Shown here one piece after another: positions 28,239 through 36,054 of a DNA stretch of 64,000 nucleotides. The notes below the pieces were generated by a model. The model was given only the letters and a program-made list of their open reading frames with translations. It did no database searches and had not been told where the DNA came from. Position numbers and translations under genes: made by a program. Within the stretch, counting starts at the first letter, position 1, and each line of letters opens with the position of its first letter. The DNA comes from Flavobacteriales bacterium UBA2104 (GTDB lineage: Bacteria > Bacteroidota > Bacteroidia > Flavobacteriales_D > Crocinitomicaceae), in NCBI GenBank assembly GCA_002331485.1, contig DCYS01000003.1, positions 507 to 64,506 on the forward strand, given 5' to 3'.

Positions 28239-29108
28239 ATGAAAGTAAAATCGATCTCTGGAATATTGATCTGTACAATGCTATTTGGTGCAGCTTTTTC
28301 TATTAAGCCTAAGCAATCTAAAATTATTGAAAAACAATTCAAGTTCATTCCATCTGGAAAAGTACTCGTTGAAGAGGATACCTTGACGGTGCAAGCTTTT
28401 AAAATGCTAGACCATGAAGTGACGAATCTAGAGTATAGAGAATTTTTAGATGAGATGAAAACTGAACGTCCTGATATATATTCGAAACTTGAAGTAAATG
28501 AAAAAGGTTGGTCAGAGCATTACAATCAGGCATACTTAGACCCAATGGTTGAGCATTACTTCAAGCACCCGGCTTATAATAATTATCCTGTAGTTAATAT
28601 TACTCAGTTTGCCGCAAAGGAATATTGTAAATGGCTCGGAATTAAACTCAACAAAGATCGAGAACAAAAGTTAGTGGTACGTTTACCGAAAAGAGCTGAG
28701 TTTATTAGAGCTGGTGCAGGTGATAGAATTGGAGTTCAATTTTCATGGGGTAACAATAATATGCAAAACGTAAAAGGAGATTGGTTATGCAATTTTACGA
28801 GAATTCCTCAGAGTCGCATGAGTAAAGAAGGGGATGATATAAAATTGAAGGGTAAGTATTTTACCAGCCACTTAACGAAAAAAGAAGCAATGCTCACTGC
28901 TGAAACGAAATCCTATTTCCCTAGTCAATTTGAAATATACAATTTGAATGGAAACGTTGCTGAGTGGATCGATGCTGAGAACAAAGCAGCAGGAGGTTCG
29001 TGGCATGATTACGGTTATGACGTACGTTTACAAAGTGTTAAAATCGAAAAAGAATCATCTCCAGAAATTGGGTTCAGACCTGTATTTACCTATGTAGAAA
29101 AAGAATAA
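28239..29108 (+). CDS. SUMF1/FGE-sulfatase domain protein (GldK-like, probably non-catalytic)
   Basis: 289 residues from the ATG at 28239, with a signal peptide (VKSISGILICTMLFGAAFS). The formylglycine-generating-enzyme fold is clear: FKMLDHEVTNLEYREFL near residues 49-65, YPVVNITQFAAKEYCKWLG near 114-132, RLPKRAEF..AGAGDR, GNVAEWIDAENKAAGGSWHDYG near 247-268 and a closing IGFRPVF. The paired active-site cysteines of true FGEs near the end are missing, so a structural role like that of the T9SS proteins GldJ and GldK is more likely. It is shorter than GldK and is not a clear lipoprotein. Confidence 0.82.
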   Translation: MKVKSISGILICTMLFGAAFSIKPKQSKIIEKQFKFIPSGKVLVEEDTLTVQAFKMLDHEVTNLEYREFLDEMKTERPDIYSKLEVNEKGWSEHYNQAYLDPMVEHYFKHPAYNNYPVVNITQFAAKEYCKWLGIKLNKDREQKLVVRLPKRAEFIRAGAGDRIGVQFSWGNNNMQNVKGDWLCNFTRIPQSRMSKEGDDIKLKGKYFTSHLTKKEAMLTAETKSYFPSQFEIYNLNGNVAEWIDAENKAAGGSWHDYGYDVRLQSVKIEKESSPEIGFRPVFTYVEKE

Positions 29109-29130
29109 GATCAGAATCGTATAAAAAACA

Positions 29131-29162
29131 CGAGAGGAACAGACGGGCGTCCATTCCTCTCG
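29131..29162. other. Strong hairpin without T-tract
   Basis: CGAGAGGAA pairs with TTCCTCTCG (9 bp) and the loop holds a second pair GACG/CGTC. It lies 23 bp after the FGE-like gene, so it may terminate transcription, but there is no T run. The following 243 bp to the next start at 29406 are AT-rich and hold nothing I recognise. Confidence 0.6.
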
Positions 29163-29405
29163 CTAATCAACCTAACTTAACCACCTAAATCACTTCAAAT
29201 ATATGTACGCTCAACGGGAACACCAAATTTTTTTTGACTTTTTTACGAAAAAATTACAATCTCTTTCTATTAAATTAACAAACGTCCCTATTTTACTGCA
29301 TTTAAGGAAAAAGACGAATTTGATACGGATATTTGTCGGGAAGTGAAATTATCGATCAGAATGATTAATTTTAATAAGAATTTTTTGTCCTGTTAAAATC
29401 CAAAT

Positions 29406-29870
29406 ATGTCGATCTCATTGAAAAAATTAAAAAATCGAGAAAGTATCTCTTCGAATAAACGTTTACATCAGTCGTATGCGAAAACCGTTAAACTGGTAGA
29501 GGAGATTCGAGATAAGGATCTTCCAGATGAAACACTCATTCTTTTCAATTCAGAAATAGATAAACTAAATTCATTAGAAAATGAGAATCGAAAATTTAGG
29601 AGTCAGTTAAGAAGGTCAAGAAATAAATTGATTCAGCATCTACTTAAAAAACACCAACTGGTCACGAAACGATACTACAGAACAATATGGATGTCAATTG
29701 GGGTTGGAGCATTTGGTGTTCCACTCGGAGTTGCAATGGGTTCAAGTGTAGATAATTATGGACTAATTGGAACTGGTTTGCCTATTGGATTGGCAATAGG
29801 TCTTTTCATTGGTGTGCAATTAGACAATAAAGCTCATAAGGAGGGCCGCCAACTAGATATTGAATATTAA
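29406..29870 (+). CDS. Coiled-coil membrane protein of unknown function
   Basis: 154 residues. A basic helical region at 1-85 (LKNRESISSNKRLHQSYAKTV, KLNSLENENRKFRSQLRRSRNK) has coiled-coil character and is followed by two adjacent hydrophobic helices at about 97-117 and 123-142 (WMSIGVGAFGVPLGVAMGS, GLPIGLAIGLFIGVQL), a glycine-rich hairpin of the kind seen in small membrane-anchor proteins. I do not recognise the family. It starts 13 bp before the next small gene and may be co-transcribed with it. Confidence 0.65.
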   Translation: MSISLKKLKNRESISSNKRLHQSYAKTVKLVEEIRDKDLPDETLILFNSEIDKLNSLENENRKFRSQLRRSRNKLIQHLLKKHQLVTKRYYRTIWMSIGVGAFGVPLGVAMGSSVDNYGLIGTGLPIGLAIGLFIGVQLDNKAHKEGRQLDIEY

Positions 29871-29883
29871 ATCAATTTTCTGA

Positions 29884-30348
29884 ATGAAGACTAGATATTT
29901 TTTCACGGGTCTATTTCTCATTTCTTTATACAGCGCTGCTCAGCGAGACTTTCCTCATCTAGCAAACCAAACTTACTTGGAACTTCCGGTACGAAAACAA
30001 CTGGATTGCTCTAACATACCTGATAGTTTATTTTCAAATTTAACGTTGAGGATCTGCGCAAATCTAAGATTGCAGCGACTGGACTCTATTCAACATCTTT
30101 ACCTGGATTCATTAAGAAATGAGATCGGTCAGTCGTATGGAGATACAGTATTAGCGAGGTTCGACTCATTGCAGGTGAAATGGGAGGATTTTCGTGATCT
30201 ACAAGCTGAACTTGTTTATAAAAGTTATGAAGGTTGTGGAGGTTGTCACTCACGGGCAATTGATACAATGGAAACATTGAGTTTATTCACTGAGATGAGA
30301 ATAGCAAATTTTCGTCAACTATTGAAGTTTTATCGAAGGAGATGGTAG
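29884..30348 (+). CDS. Small secreted protein with a CxxCH motif
   Basis: 154 residues with a signal peptide (YFFTGLFLISLYSAAQ). The mature part is helical and charged. Near residue 119 it holds CGGCH, the c-type haem attachment pattern, followed by helices (RAIDTMETLSLFTEMRIANFRQLLKFYRRRW). A single CxxCH with no clear distal methionine context could be a monohaem site or coincidence. No relative is recognised. It precedes the TPR-helix-turn-helix gene, separated by a regulatory-looking 159-bp gap. Confidence 0.65.
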   Translation: MKTRYFFTGLFLISLYSAAQRDFPHLANQTYLELPVRKQLDCSNIPDSLFSNLTLRICANLRLQRLDSIQHLYLDSLRNEIGQSYGDTVLARFDSLQVKWEDFRDLQAELVYKSYEGCGGCHSRAIDTMETLSLFTEMRIANFRQLLKFYRRRW

Positions 30349-30417
30349 CTTGAATCTGGTCCTTTAAGCTATATGTATTAAAATTACGTCATCTCAATTA
30401 CATATATCATGTGATTC

Positions 30418-30442
30418 CTGTCCCGTTATTGTCCCGCTATTT
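30418..30442 (+). promoter_or_regulatory. Two direct-repeat operator sites upstream of the TPR-HTH gene
   Basis: CTGTCCCGTTATTG at 30418-30431 and TTGTCCCGCTATTT at 30429-30442 are two copies of one motif in direct orientation, 11 bp apart. A third copy lies 55 bp downstream and a related pair lies in front of the lectin gene at 32113. The exact spacing suggests binding by a dimer or oligomer on one face of the helix. Confidence 0.55.
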
Positions 30443-30478
30443 CAATTCATTAACAATGACTTAACACATCAACTGTGC

Positions 30479-30497
30479 TATTTTTGTCCCGTTCTTG
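30479..30497 (+). promoter_or_regulatory. -7 box overlapped by a third operator copy
   Basis: TATTTTTG at 30479-30486 matches TAnnTTTG exactly and sits 21 bp before the ATG at 30508. It overlaps TTGTCCCGTTCTTG at 30484-30497, the third copy of the operator motif, so a protein bound here would block the promoter. Confidence 0.5.
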
Positions 30498-30507
30498 AAA
30501 ATTGAAA

Positions 30508-32103
30508 ATGTTGCTGAAACGAATCGTGTTTACTTTGATTGTATTGTTGTTGTCGAATACGGCAATGACTCAATCATCTTGTCAGTTTCCATCTATCGAG
30601 CTTAAGACAGACGTTTATATTGATTCAGTAATTTTTTACCTTCAAAATCGAAATTACGAGAACTATACTTACAAAGCTGATTGCATCAGAAACGAGATTT
30701 CGAAGATAGATCGTTCAAAATATCCTCACAAACTAGCTCAGCTTCATTATGAGATTGGAAGAGTATATAGAGATCAGAACCTAAATCTCGAGGCATTTAA
30801 TGCTTACTTCGATTGTCAAGTGATTATAGAGGATCATCATCTTCAGGATACTCCAACATATGCTTTACTCTGTGAAGCTATGGGGCAAACCTACTATCAT
30901 TTCAATGAAGACGAACGTGTGATATTCTTTCTAAAAGAATACTTGAGTAGTAAATATCGCAAGCAACAGGAACTTACAAACGTTAATAATACCATAGGTC
31001 TTTCATATCGTAATTTGGGGCAATTGGATTCTTCTGCTTTTTACTTCGAAAGAGCCTTAGAGCTTGCAAGGTTAAATGAGTCTAAAGTATGGATCGGGAA
31101 TATATCAGGAAATTATGCCGAGATCATTGAAAAGAAGGGAGATAAAGAGAGGGCAGACAAACTCCGTGAGATCGATTTTAAATATAGCATTGAGGGCGGT
31201 AATTATAGAAGTGCCGCTAATTTAATGTTGAGAGAGGCACGTTGTTATTTTGAGAAAGGGAATGATGAAATTGCCTTAAAACGTATGACTGAGAGTTTTA
31301 ATTTGTTCTCTATGTCGGGAGATGAATATGTGCCTTTTCAGTTGTATGAACTTCGAAGTAAGGTGAATTTTAATAAAGGAAACTTTAAAGAAGCAGCCAA
31401 AGATGCATTTCTCGCAGATAGAATTAGGGATTCTGTAAACAGAGAGGAGCAACACTTGCTACTTAAACGATTGGAGTTTCAAGCTTTTTCCAACAAGAAA
31501 CAGTCTCGAATAGATGAGCTGAGGGAAAAGCAAGAGAAACGTAATCAACAAATACTATGGTTATCTTCTGGCGCGATACTTCTTGTATCATTCCTTGTGA
31601 TCTTATTCTTCCAGCAGCGATCCAAACAACGAAAAGTAAACGAGATCCAACGCATGAAACAAAACCTTTATCACGAACAATTAAACACATCAAAAGAACA
31701 GATCAACAGTTTGGTAAAAGATCTTCGAATCAGAAATAAGCATATTCAAGAACTATCTGAACAGGTTGAAAATATCGAAAGCACAAATCAATCTGGAGAT
31801 CAAGAGGTTATTGAAGAATTAAAAAATAATAAGATCCTTACTGAAGAGGATTGGGTCACGTTTAAACGCCTGTTTGACCAGGTGTACAATGGCTTTTTCG
31901 ATCGACTACTAGAAATGAACAACGAACTTACCAAGGCTGAACTGAGGTTAGCAGCGTTGATCAAGCTCGACCTATCTCCGATTGAAATGTCTCAGACATT
32001 AGGTATATCGAAGGAATCTGTTCGAAAAACCAATTTCAGACTCCGTAAAAAACTGGGTATAGATAAGCCTAATGAACTTCGTGCGACTATCGTAAATACT
32101 TAG
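30508..32103 (+). CDS. TPR-containing membrane regulator with LuxR-type helix-turn-helix
   Basis: About 531 residues from the ATG at 30508, with a signal peptide (MLLKRIVFTLIVLLLSNTAMTQ). Tetratricopeptide-like repeats fill about residues 60-310, a membrane helix follows at about 348-370 (QILWLSSGAILLVSFLVILFFQ), then a coiled coil and a C-terminal helix-turn-helix at about 460-525 (LTKAELRLAALIKLDLSPIEMSQTLGISKESVRKTNFRLRKKLG). In this common Bacteroidota architecture a periplasmic TPR sensor is joined to a cytoplasmic DNA-binding domain. Operator-like repeats overlap its own promoter and recur before the next gene. Confidence 0.88.
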   Translation: MLLKRIVFTLIVLLLSNTAMTQSSCQFPSIELKTDVYIDSVIFYLQNRNYENYTYKADCIRNEISKIDRSKYPHKLAQLHYEIGRVYRDQNLNLEAFNAYFDCQVIIEDHHLQDTPTYALLCEAMGQTYYHFNEDERVIFFLKEYLSSKYRKQQELTNVNNTIGLSYRNLGQLDSSAFYFERALELARLNESKVWIGNISGNYAEIIEKKGDKERADKLREIDFKYSIEGGNYRSAANLMLREARCYFEKGNDEIALKRMTESFNLFSMSGDEYVPFQLYELRSKVNFNKGNFKEAAKDAFLADRIRDSVNREEQHLLLKRLEFQAFSNKKQSRIDELREKQEKRNQQILWLSSGAILLVSFLVILFFQQRSKQRKVNEIQRMKQNLYHEQLNTSKEQINSLVKDLRIRNKHIQELSEQVENIESTNQSGDQEVIEELKNNKILTEEDWVTFKRLFDQVYNGFFDRLLEMNNELTKAELRLAALIKLDLSPIEMSQTLGISKESVRKTNFRLRKKLGIDKPNELRATIVNT

Positions 32104-32112
32104 CTTCCAAAG

Positions 32113-32131
32113 TTGTCACGTTCTTGTCCTC
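32113..32131 (+). promoter_or_regulatory. Operator copy upstream of the T9SS lectin gene
   Basis: TTGTCACGTTCTTG at 32113-32126 matches the copy at 30484-30497 in 13 of 14 bases, and a second TTGTCC starts 11 bp later, the same phasing as the pair at 30418-30442. A possible -7 box TAGTTTCG lies at 32164-32171, 22 bp before the gene. Confidence 0.5.
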
Positions 32132-32193
32132 CCTTTTTTACTGATGTTTTATTGTTCCTAAAGTAGTTTCGTGCAAACCATTAATGCTTTGCT

Positions 32194-33804
32194 ATGAAAC
32201 GATATCTATTGAGTTGTTTATTGATTATTGGAATCAGTATTTCGAGTTTTGGTCAATGTAGTTTTGATATCCAACTAACTGATACTTATGGTGATGGATG
32301 GAACGGCGGATTGATCGATGTTTATGTCGATGGAGTGCTTGTTCATGATGATATAACAATTGCAAGTGGTTCTGGACCTGCTACTTTTGCCTTACCGGCA
32401 ACGCCTGGTCAAGACATAGAGGTATTCAGAGTTAATCCAGGATCCTGGCCTTCAGAAATGCGAGTGGAGATATATAGCGATGCATCGACTTGCTCACCTA
32501 TCTATGGACCAGTTGAGCCAAACAGTGCAGGGAGTGGACTTATTGCAGCCGTTTGTTCTAGTGGAAACCCAGAGTTTGCTGTGTCGGGAGATGCTACCTC
32601 ACCAGCTCCATACGAATGTGTTGAATTAACAGAAGGTTTGAATAATCAAGCCGGTTGTGCTTGGCAGAAGAATGTTGAATTAGATTTCGCATCTGATTTT
32701 GTTCATGACATGGTTGTTTATATGGGGAGTGATCCAAATGGTGCTGATGGACTTTGTTTTGTAATTCATAATGATCCTGCTGGTGAGTGCACATGTGGTG
32801 GTGCCGGAGGAGGAATTGGAGCGTCAGGAATTCAGAATTCATTGATCGTTGAGATTGATACTTATTTGAATTTTGAGGATAGAGATGATGGAATGGCGGG
32901 TATACACTGTACGTCCACTAGTAATCCTGATCATATGGATATTTGGATCAATGGTGATGTTAACCCTGACTTGGATGGAGATTGTAATAGTACAGCAGCA
33001 GGAGAGCGAGTGATACCGAATGCTGTTCCTTTTTTAGATAATTTGTCAAATTATTATGAAGTTTCCAATGGTTTGAATCATACGTTGAGAATTACCTGGG
33101 TAGCATCAACACAAATGTTTACTGCCGAGCTAATGGATGAAATTCCTGGTGGCCATGTTTATGGAACTGTTTCGTATTCATTCGATCCATTAACGTTGTT
33201 CGGAACTAATGAACCTCATTTTGGATACACTGCTTCAACGGGAGGATTATCCAACGATCACACGTTCTGTTTACCTCCGGAATTATTACCAGTGGAGCTG
33301 GATTATTTTAATTCTACATGTAGCGATGAAGAAGATCTACTACAATGGAGAACGCTTTCAGAACGAGATGCTAGTCACTTTTACGTTAGAGGAACCGATA
33401 ACTTCGAGGAAATAGAAGTGGTAAGTACTGTTCAGGCCTCAGGAAACTCAACAGAACCAATTGACTACACTTCAACTCCTTCAAATTCATATGATTATTA
33501 CCAGTTAGTTCAAGTAGATTTTAACGGTGTAGAAACGGAATATGATTGGATCTCTGCTAAAAAATGTGCTACGGAAGAACCGTTGATCTATCCCAACCCG
33601 GCTCAGTCAAATGTTTCGATTAGTTGGAATGGAACAGACTCTTTTAGTTATGAATTGCGTTCTGCTGATGGTAAACTGATCTTGAAGAACACAGACATAA
33701 ATAGTTACACGAAACTAAACTTGGATCAGTTATCCTCGGGAACTTATTTGATCACGATCTACGACAATTTTTCTCGTTTTACTCGTCGTTTGATCGTGCA
33801 GTAG
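32194..33804 (+). CDS. Secreted L-type lectin-like protein with T9SS sorting domain
   Basis: 536 residues with a signal peptide (LLSCLLIIGISISSFGQ). A small domain at about 20-125 carries FDIQLTDTYGDGWNGGLIDVYVDG, a module seen in other Bacteroidota exoproteins. A legume-type (L-type) lectin fold at about 140-360 has LDFASDFVHDMVVYMGSDPNGADGLCFVIHNDP, a Gly-rich CTCGGAGGGIGASGI loop and VEIDTYLNFEDRDD...DHMDIWINGD, with acidic residues suited to calcium binding. The end (YPNPAQSNVSI...GTYLITIYDN) is a T9SS type A domain. It should bind sugars at the cell surface; the glycan is unknown. Confidence 0.88.
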   Translation: MKRYLLSCLLIIGISISSFGQCSFDIQLTDTYGDGWNGGLIDVYVDGVLVHDDITIASGSGPATFALPATPGQDIEVFRVNPGSWPSEMRVEIYSDASTCSPIYGPVEPNSAGSGLIAAVCSSGNPEFAVSGDATSPAPYECVELTEGLNNQAGCAWQKNVELDFASDFVHDMVVYMGSDPNGADGLCFVIHNDPAGECTCGGAGGGIGASGIQNSLIVEIDTYLNFEDRDDGMAGIHCTSTSNPDHMDIWINGDVNPDLDGDCNSTAAGERVIPNAVPFLDNLSNYYEVSNGLNHTLRITWVASTQMFTAELMDEIPGGHVYGTVSYSFDPLTLFGTNEPHFGYTASTGGLSNDHTFCLPPELLPVELDYFNSTCSDEEDLLQWRTLSERDASHFYVRGTDNFEEIEVVSTVQASGNSTEPIDYTSTPSNSYDYYQLVQVDFNGVETEYDWISAKKCATEEPLIYPNPAQSNVSISWNGTDSFSYELRSADGKLILKNTDINSYTKLNLDQLSSGTYLITIYDNFSRFTRRLIVQ

Positions 33805-33875
33805 TAGTGTGAAAAGATAAAACGAGACAATTAATGCTAGAGGTACACTTTGTGGTGTGAAAGATCAGAAGGTGT

Positions 33876-33926
33876 GAACTCCTACTTGTGCTATTCAGTA
33901 GTTAGCCGGGTAGGAGTTCTTTTTTT
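33876..33926 (+). terminator. Hairpin terminator after the lectin gene
   Basis: GAACTCCTAC pairs with GTAGGAGTTC across a 24-nt loop and is followed by seven T. It separates the lectin gene from the next gene on the same strand. Confidence 0.75.
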
Positions 33927-33972
33927 ATGTAACTTGTAGGCTGATTTCAAGGTTAAAATTATAATTACAAGT

Positions 33973-34638
33973 ATGATCCCAAACAAAGCATTAGCGTTCC
34001 TTAAGAAACTTAAGAATAACAACAACCGCGACTGGTTTGAAAAGAATAAGCCCGATTTCAAGGAACACCAGAAAGAGGTGAAAGCAGTATTTGAATCGAT
34101 CAAAGAGGGGCTAAATAAAAACGATGAGATCGAGAAGCTAAAAATGTTTAGGATTTACCGAGATGTTCGATTCTCAAAAGATAAAACACCTTACAAGACG
34201 CATTTTTCTGGATATTGCTCACGATTAGGTAAAGAAAGAAGAGGAAGTTATTATGTGCATATTCAACCTGGAGAATCTTTTTTAGGCGTAGGTTTTTGGG
34301 ATCCAAACAAAGACGATCTTCTACGGATCAGAAAAGAGATCGAAATGGACGCTAGTGATTTTTACGAATTTCTTGAGAAACCATCATTCAAAAAGACATG
34401 GGGTGATTTCTATGGACCAACACTAAAAACCGCTCCGCGTGGATTTGAAAAGGACCATCCGGATATTGAGCTACTGAGAAGAAAGAACTTTACATTTGTT
34501 CATCCATTAACTGATAAGCAGGTCACTTCTCCTGATTTTGTTGAAAAAACGGTGAGCGCTTTCGAAGATGCACGTCCTTTCCTGGATTTGATGAGTGATG
34601 TGCTAACGACGGATCTAAATGGAGAGTCGGTAATTTGA
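33973..34638 (+). CDS. TIGR02453/DUF2461 family protein
   Basis: 221 residues, soluble. The family opening is plain (NKALAFLKKLKNNNNRDWFEKNKPDF), followed by FRIYRDVRFSKDKTPYKTHFSG near residues 57-78, YYVHIQPGESFLGVGFW near 93-109, a KTWGDFYGPTLKTAPRGFEKDHP section near 137-160 and LRRKNFTFVHPL near 163-174. These proteins occur widely in bacteria and fungi; no activity is established. It is a single gene between a terminator and a membrane protein gene. Confidence 0.9.
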   Translation: MIPNKALAFLKKLKNNNNRDWFEKNKPDFKEHQKEVKAVFESIKEGLNKNDEIEKLKMFRIYRDVRFSKDKTPYKTHFSGYCSRLGKERRGSYYVHIQPGESFLGVGFWDPNKDDLLRIRKEIEMDASDFYEFLEKPSFKKTWGDFYGPTLKTAPRGFEKDHPDIELLRRKNFTFVHPLTDKQVTSPDFVEKTVSAFEDARPFLDLMSDVLTTDLNGESVI

Positions 34639-34706
34639 TCGAAATCATCCAATTCGTATAATCTTAAATATTTAATTTCGATCAACTATTCTAAAACAAC
34701 TAAAGA

Positions 34707-35198
34707 ATGAATCAGCTCCTTGACCACAAAGAAAAAGAAAAGGCAATCAAGAGTTCTAATTTGCCCAAATACATAACATGGCTTATTGGTGCTTTATTTC
34801 TGATCAATGGTTTTGTAGGGTTTGCCGCTTTTTTCTATAAAATGAACACACCTTTGATAAACTTTGGTTTTTCTATTATACAAATTTATATAGGGTTGAG
34901 GTATGTATTTAATAGAGCAACAATTGGAGAGTTGATTCTCTCATTTATATTGTTGTCGTTATTGACATTTAGTATTTTAAGTAGCTCGTTTTCCTTGGTC
35001 TTAAAAAATGGGATCTTTATGGAGATGGGATCTGGTGAGAAACTATTTAATTCGGGAGTAGAGTATACGTTGTTTTATGATTTTAGTCACTCATCTAGGG
35101 CTTTTGAAGCTAAACTAGATGTAATTTATTTAATACTGCTAGTGTTGCAATTATATGTACTGACATCCAGGCTCTTCATCGGTAAATCGAATGCTTGA
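34707..35198 (+). CDS. Four-helix membrane protein of unknown function
   Basis: 163 residues with four predicted membrane helices (near residues 24-46, 49-70, 75-95 and 135-157) and a charged N-terminus (MNQLLDHKEKEKAIKSSNLP). No motif is recognised. Helices make up most of the protein, so only location, the inner membrane, can be inferred. It is convergent with the FISUMP gene 38 bp away, with no clear hairpin between. Confidence 0.65.
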   Translation: MNQLLDHKEKEKAIKSSNLPKYITWLIGALFLINGFVGFAAFFYKMNTPLINFGFSIIQIYIGLRYVFNRATIGELILSFILLSLLTFSILSSSFSLVLKNGIFMEMGSGEKLFNSGVEYTLFYDFSHSSRAFEAKLDVIYLILLVLQLYVLTSRLFIGKSNA

Positions 35199-35236
35199 AC
35201 CCTTTTTGATAAACCATAGAGTAAAATAGATGTGAT

Positions 35237-35890
35237 CTAATCTTCTTTGATACAACGAACAGCTAATCCACTTCCGCTATCCAGACGAATATTGATCACA
35301 TCAGACTCGTAATCCATGTATATGGCATCAGCATCAATACCGCTATAAGAATAAATACTTCTTTTTGAGGTCCACCAATACCCAAGTTCTTTAACACTGG
35401 AAAAATGACCAGAGTGGTCTCGGTAACCGCCAGGAATCGCTGTAAAACCTGATTCATTAGTACATTCGTCAAAGCTTTCCCAACCTTCTCTCGCTCTTAT
35501 TTGTTCAGCAGCAACATCACTACCTAGGAATTTAACTAACTGAGACCAATCTTCGCTATTTGCCACTCTCCAACCAGCTGGGGCTAGTCCTCTGCTATCA
35601 GCAACAGCATACCAATTGTAAAGCTTGCCTGTAAATGTATGATCGTATCTTTTTTTATTGTTGAAGTAGCACCATGCCGGTTCTTGATTTTTCATTGCTT
35701 CTTCCCATTCTGCCTTAGATCTGGCTCTTTTAATGATATCACCATTTCTGAATTTACGAACATTCAAATTATGCTCCATCCAGACTTGTTTACCAATGCG
35801 AACTTTCTTTGTAAATAAGTCCTCAGTTGAAATAATTATGATCACGCAAAAGATGAGCGAGATGGTTAGAATTGATAATTTTATTTTCAT
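35237..35890 (-). CDS. FISUMP (Fibrobacter major paralogous) domain protein
   Basis: 217 residues with an N-terminal signal or anchor (KLSILTISLIFCVIIIIS). The FISUMP domain fills the rest: VRIGKQVWMEHNLNVRKFRNGD near residues 31-52, AWCYFNN, GKLYNWYAV near 88-96, LAPAGWRVANSEDWSQLVKFLG near 101-122, SGFTAIPGGYRDHSGHF and YWWTSKR...GLAVRCIKED. It is related to the FGE/C-type-lectin-like fold. Such proteins are usually exported; no activity is known. Confidence 0.85.
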   Translation of the reverse strand: MKIKLSILTISLIFCVIIIISTEDLFTKKVRIGKQVWMEHNLNVRKFRNGDIIKRARSKAEWEEAMKNQEPAWCYFNNKKRYDHTFTGKLYNWYAVADSRGLAPAGWRVANSEDWSQLVKFLGSDVAAEQIRAREGWESFDECTNESGFTAIPGGYRDHSGHFSSVKELGYWWTSKRSIYSYSGIDADAIYMDYESDVINIRLDSGSGLAVRCIKED

Positions 35891-36054
35891 AGTTGATTTG
35901 AAAATAACAAGTAATTGCTTGTTCTTCGTTAAAAGGTTCGACGCTAACTTACGTATAATTTCGATTTTTATAAAACGAATAGAGAATATAGATCTTAATC
36001 TAGCTTTGTAACAAATGAATCACTTAATCGTCTTACGTGCAAATTGCATAAAAG

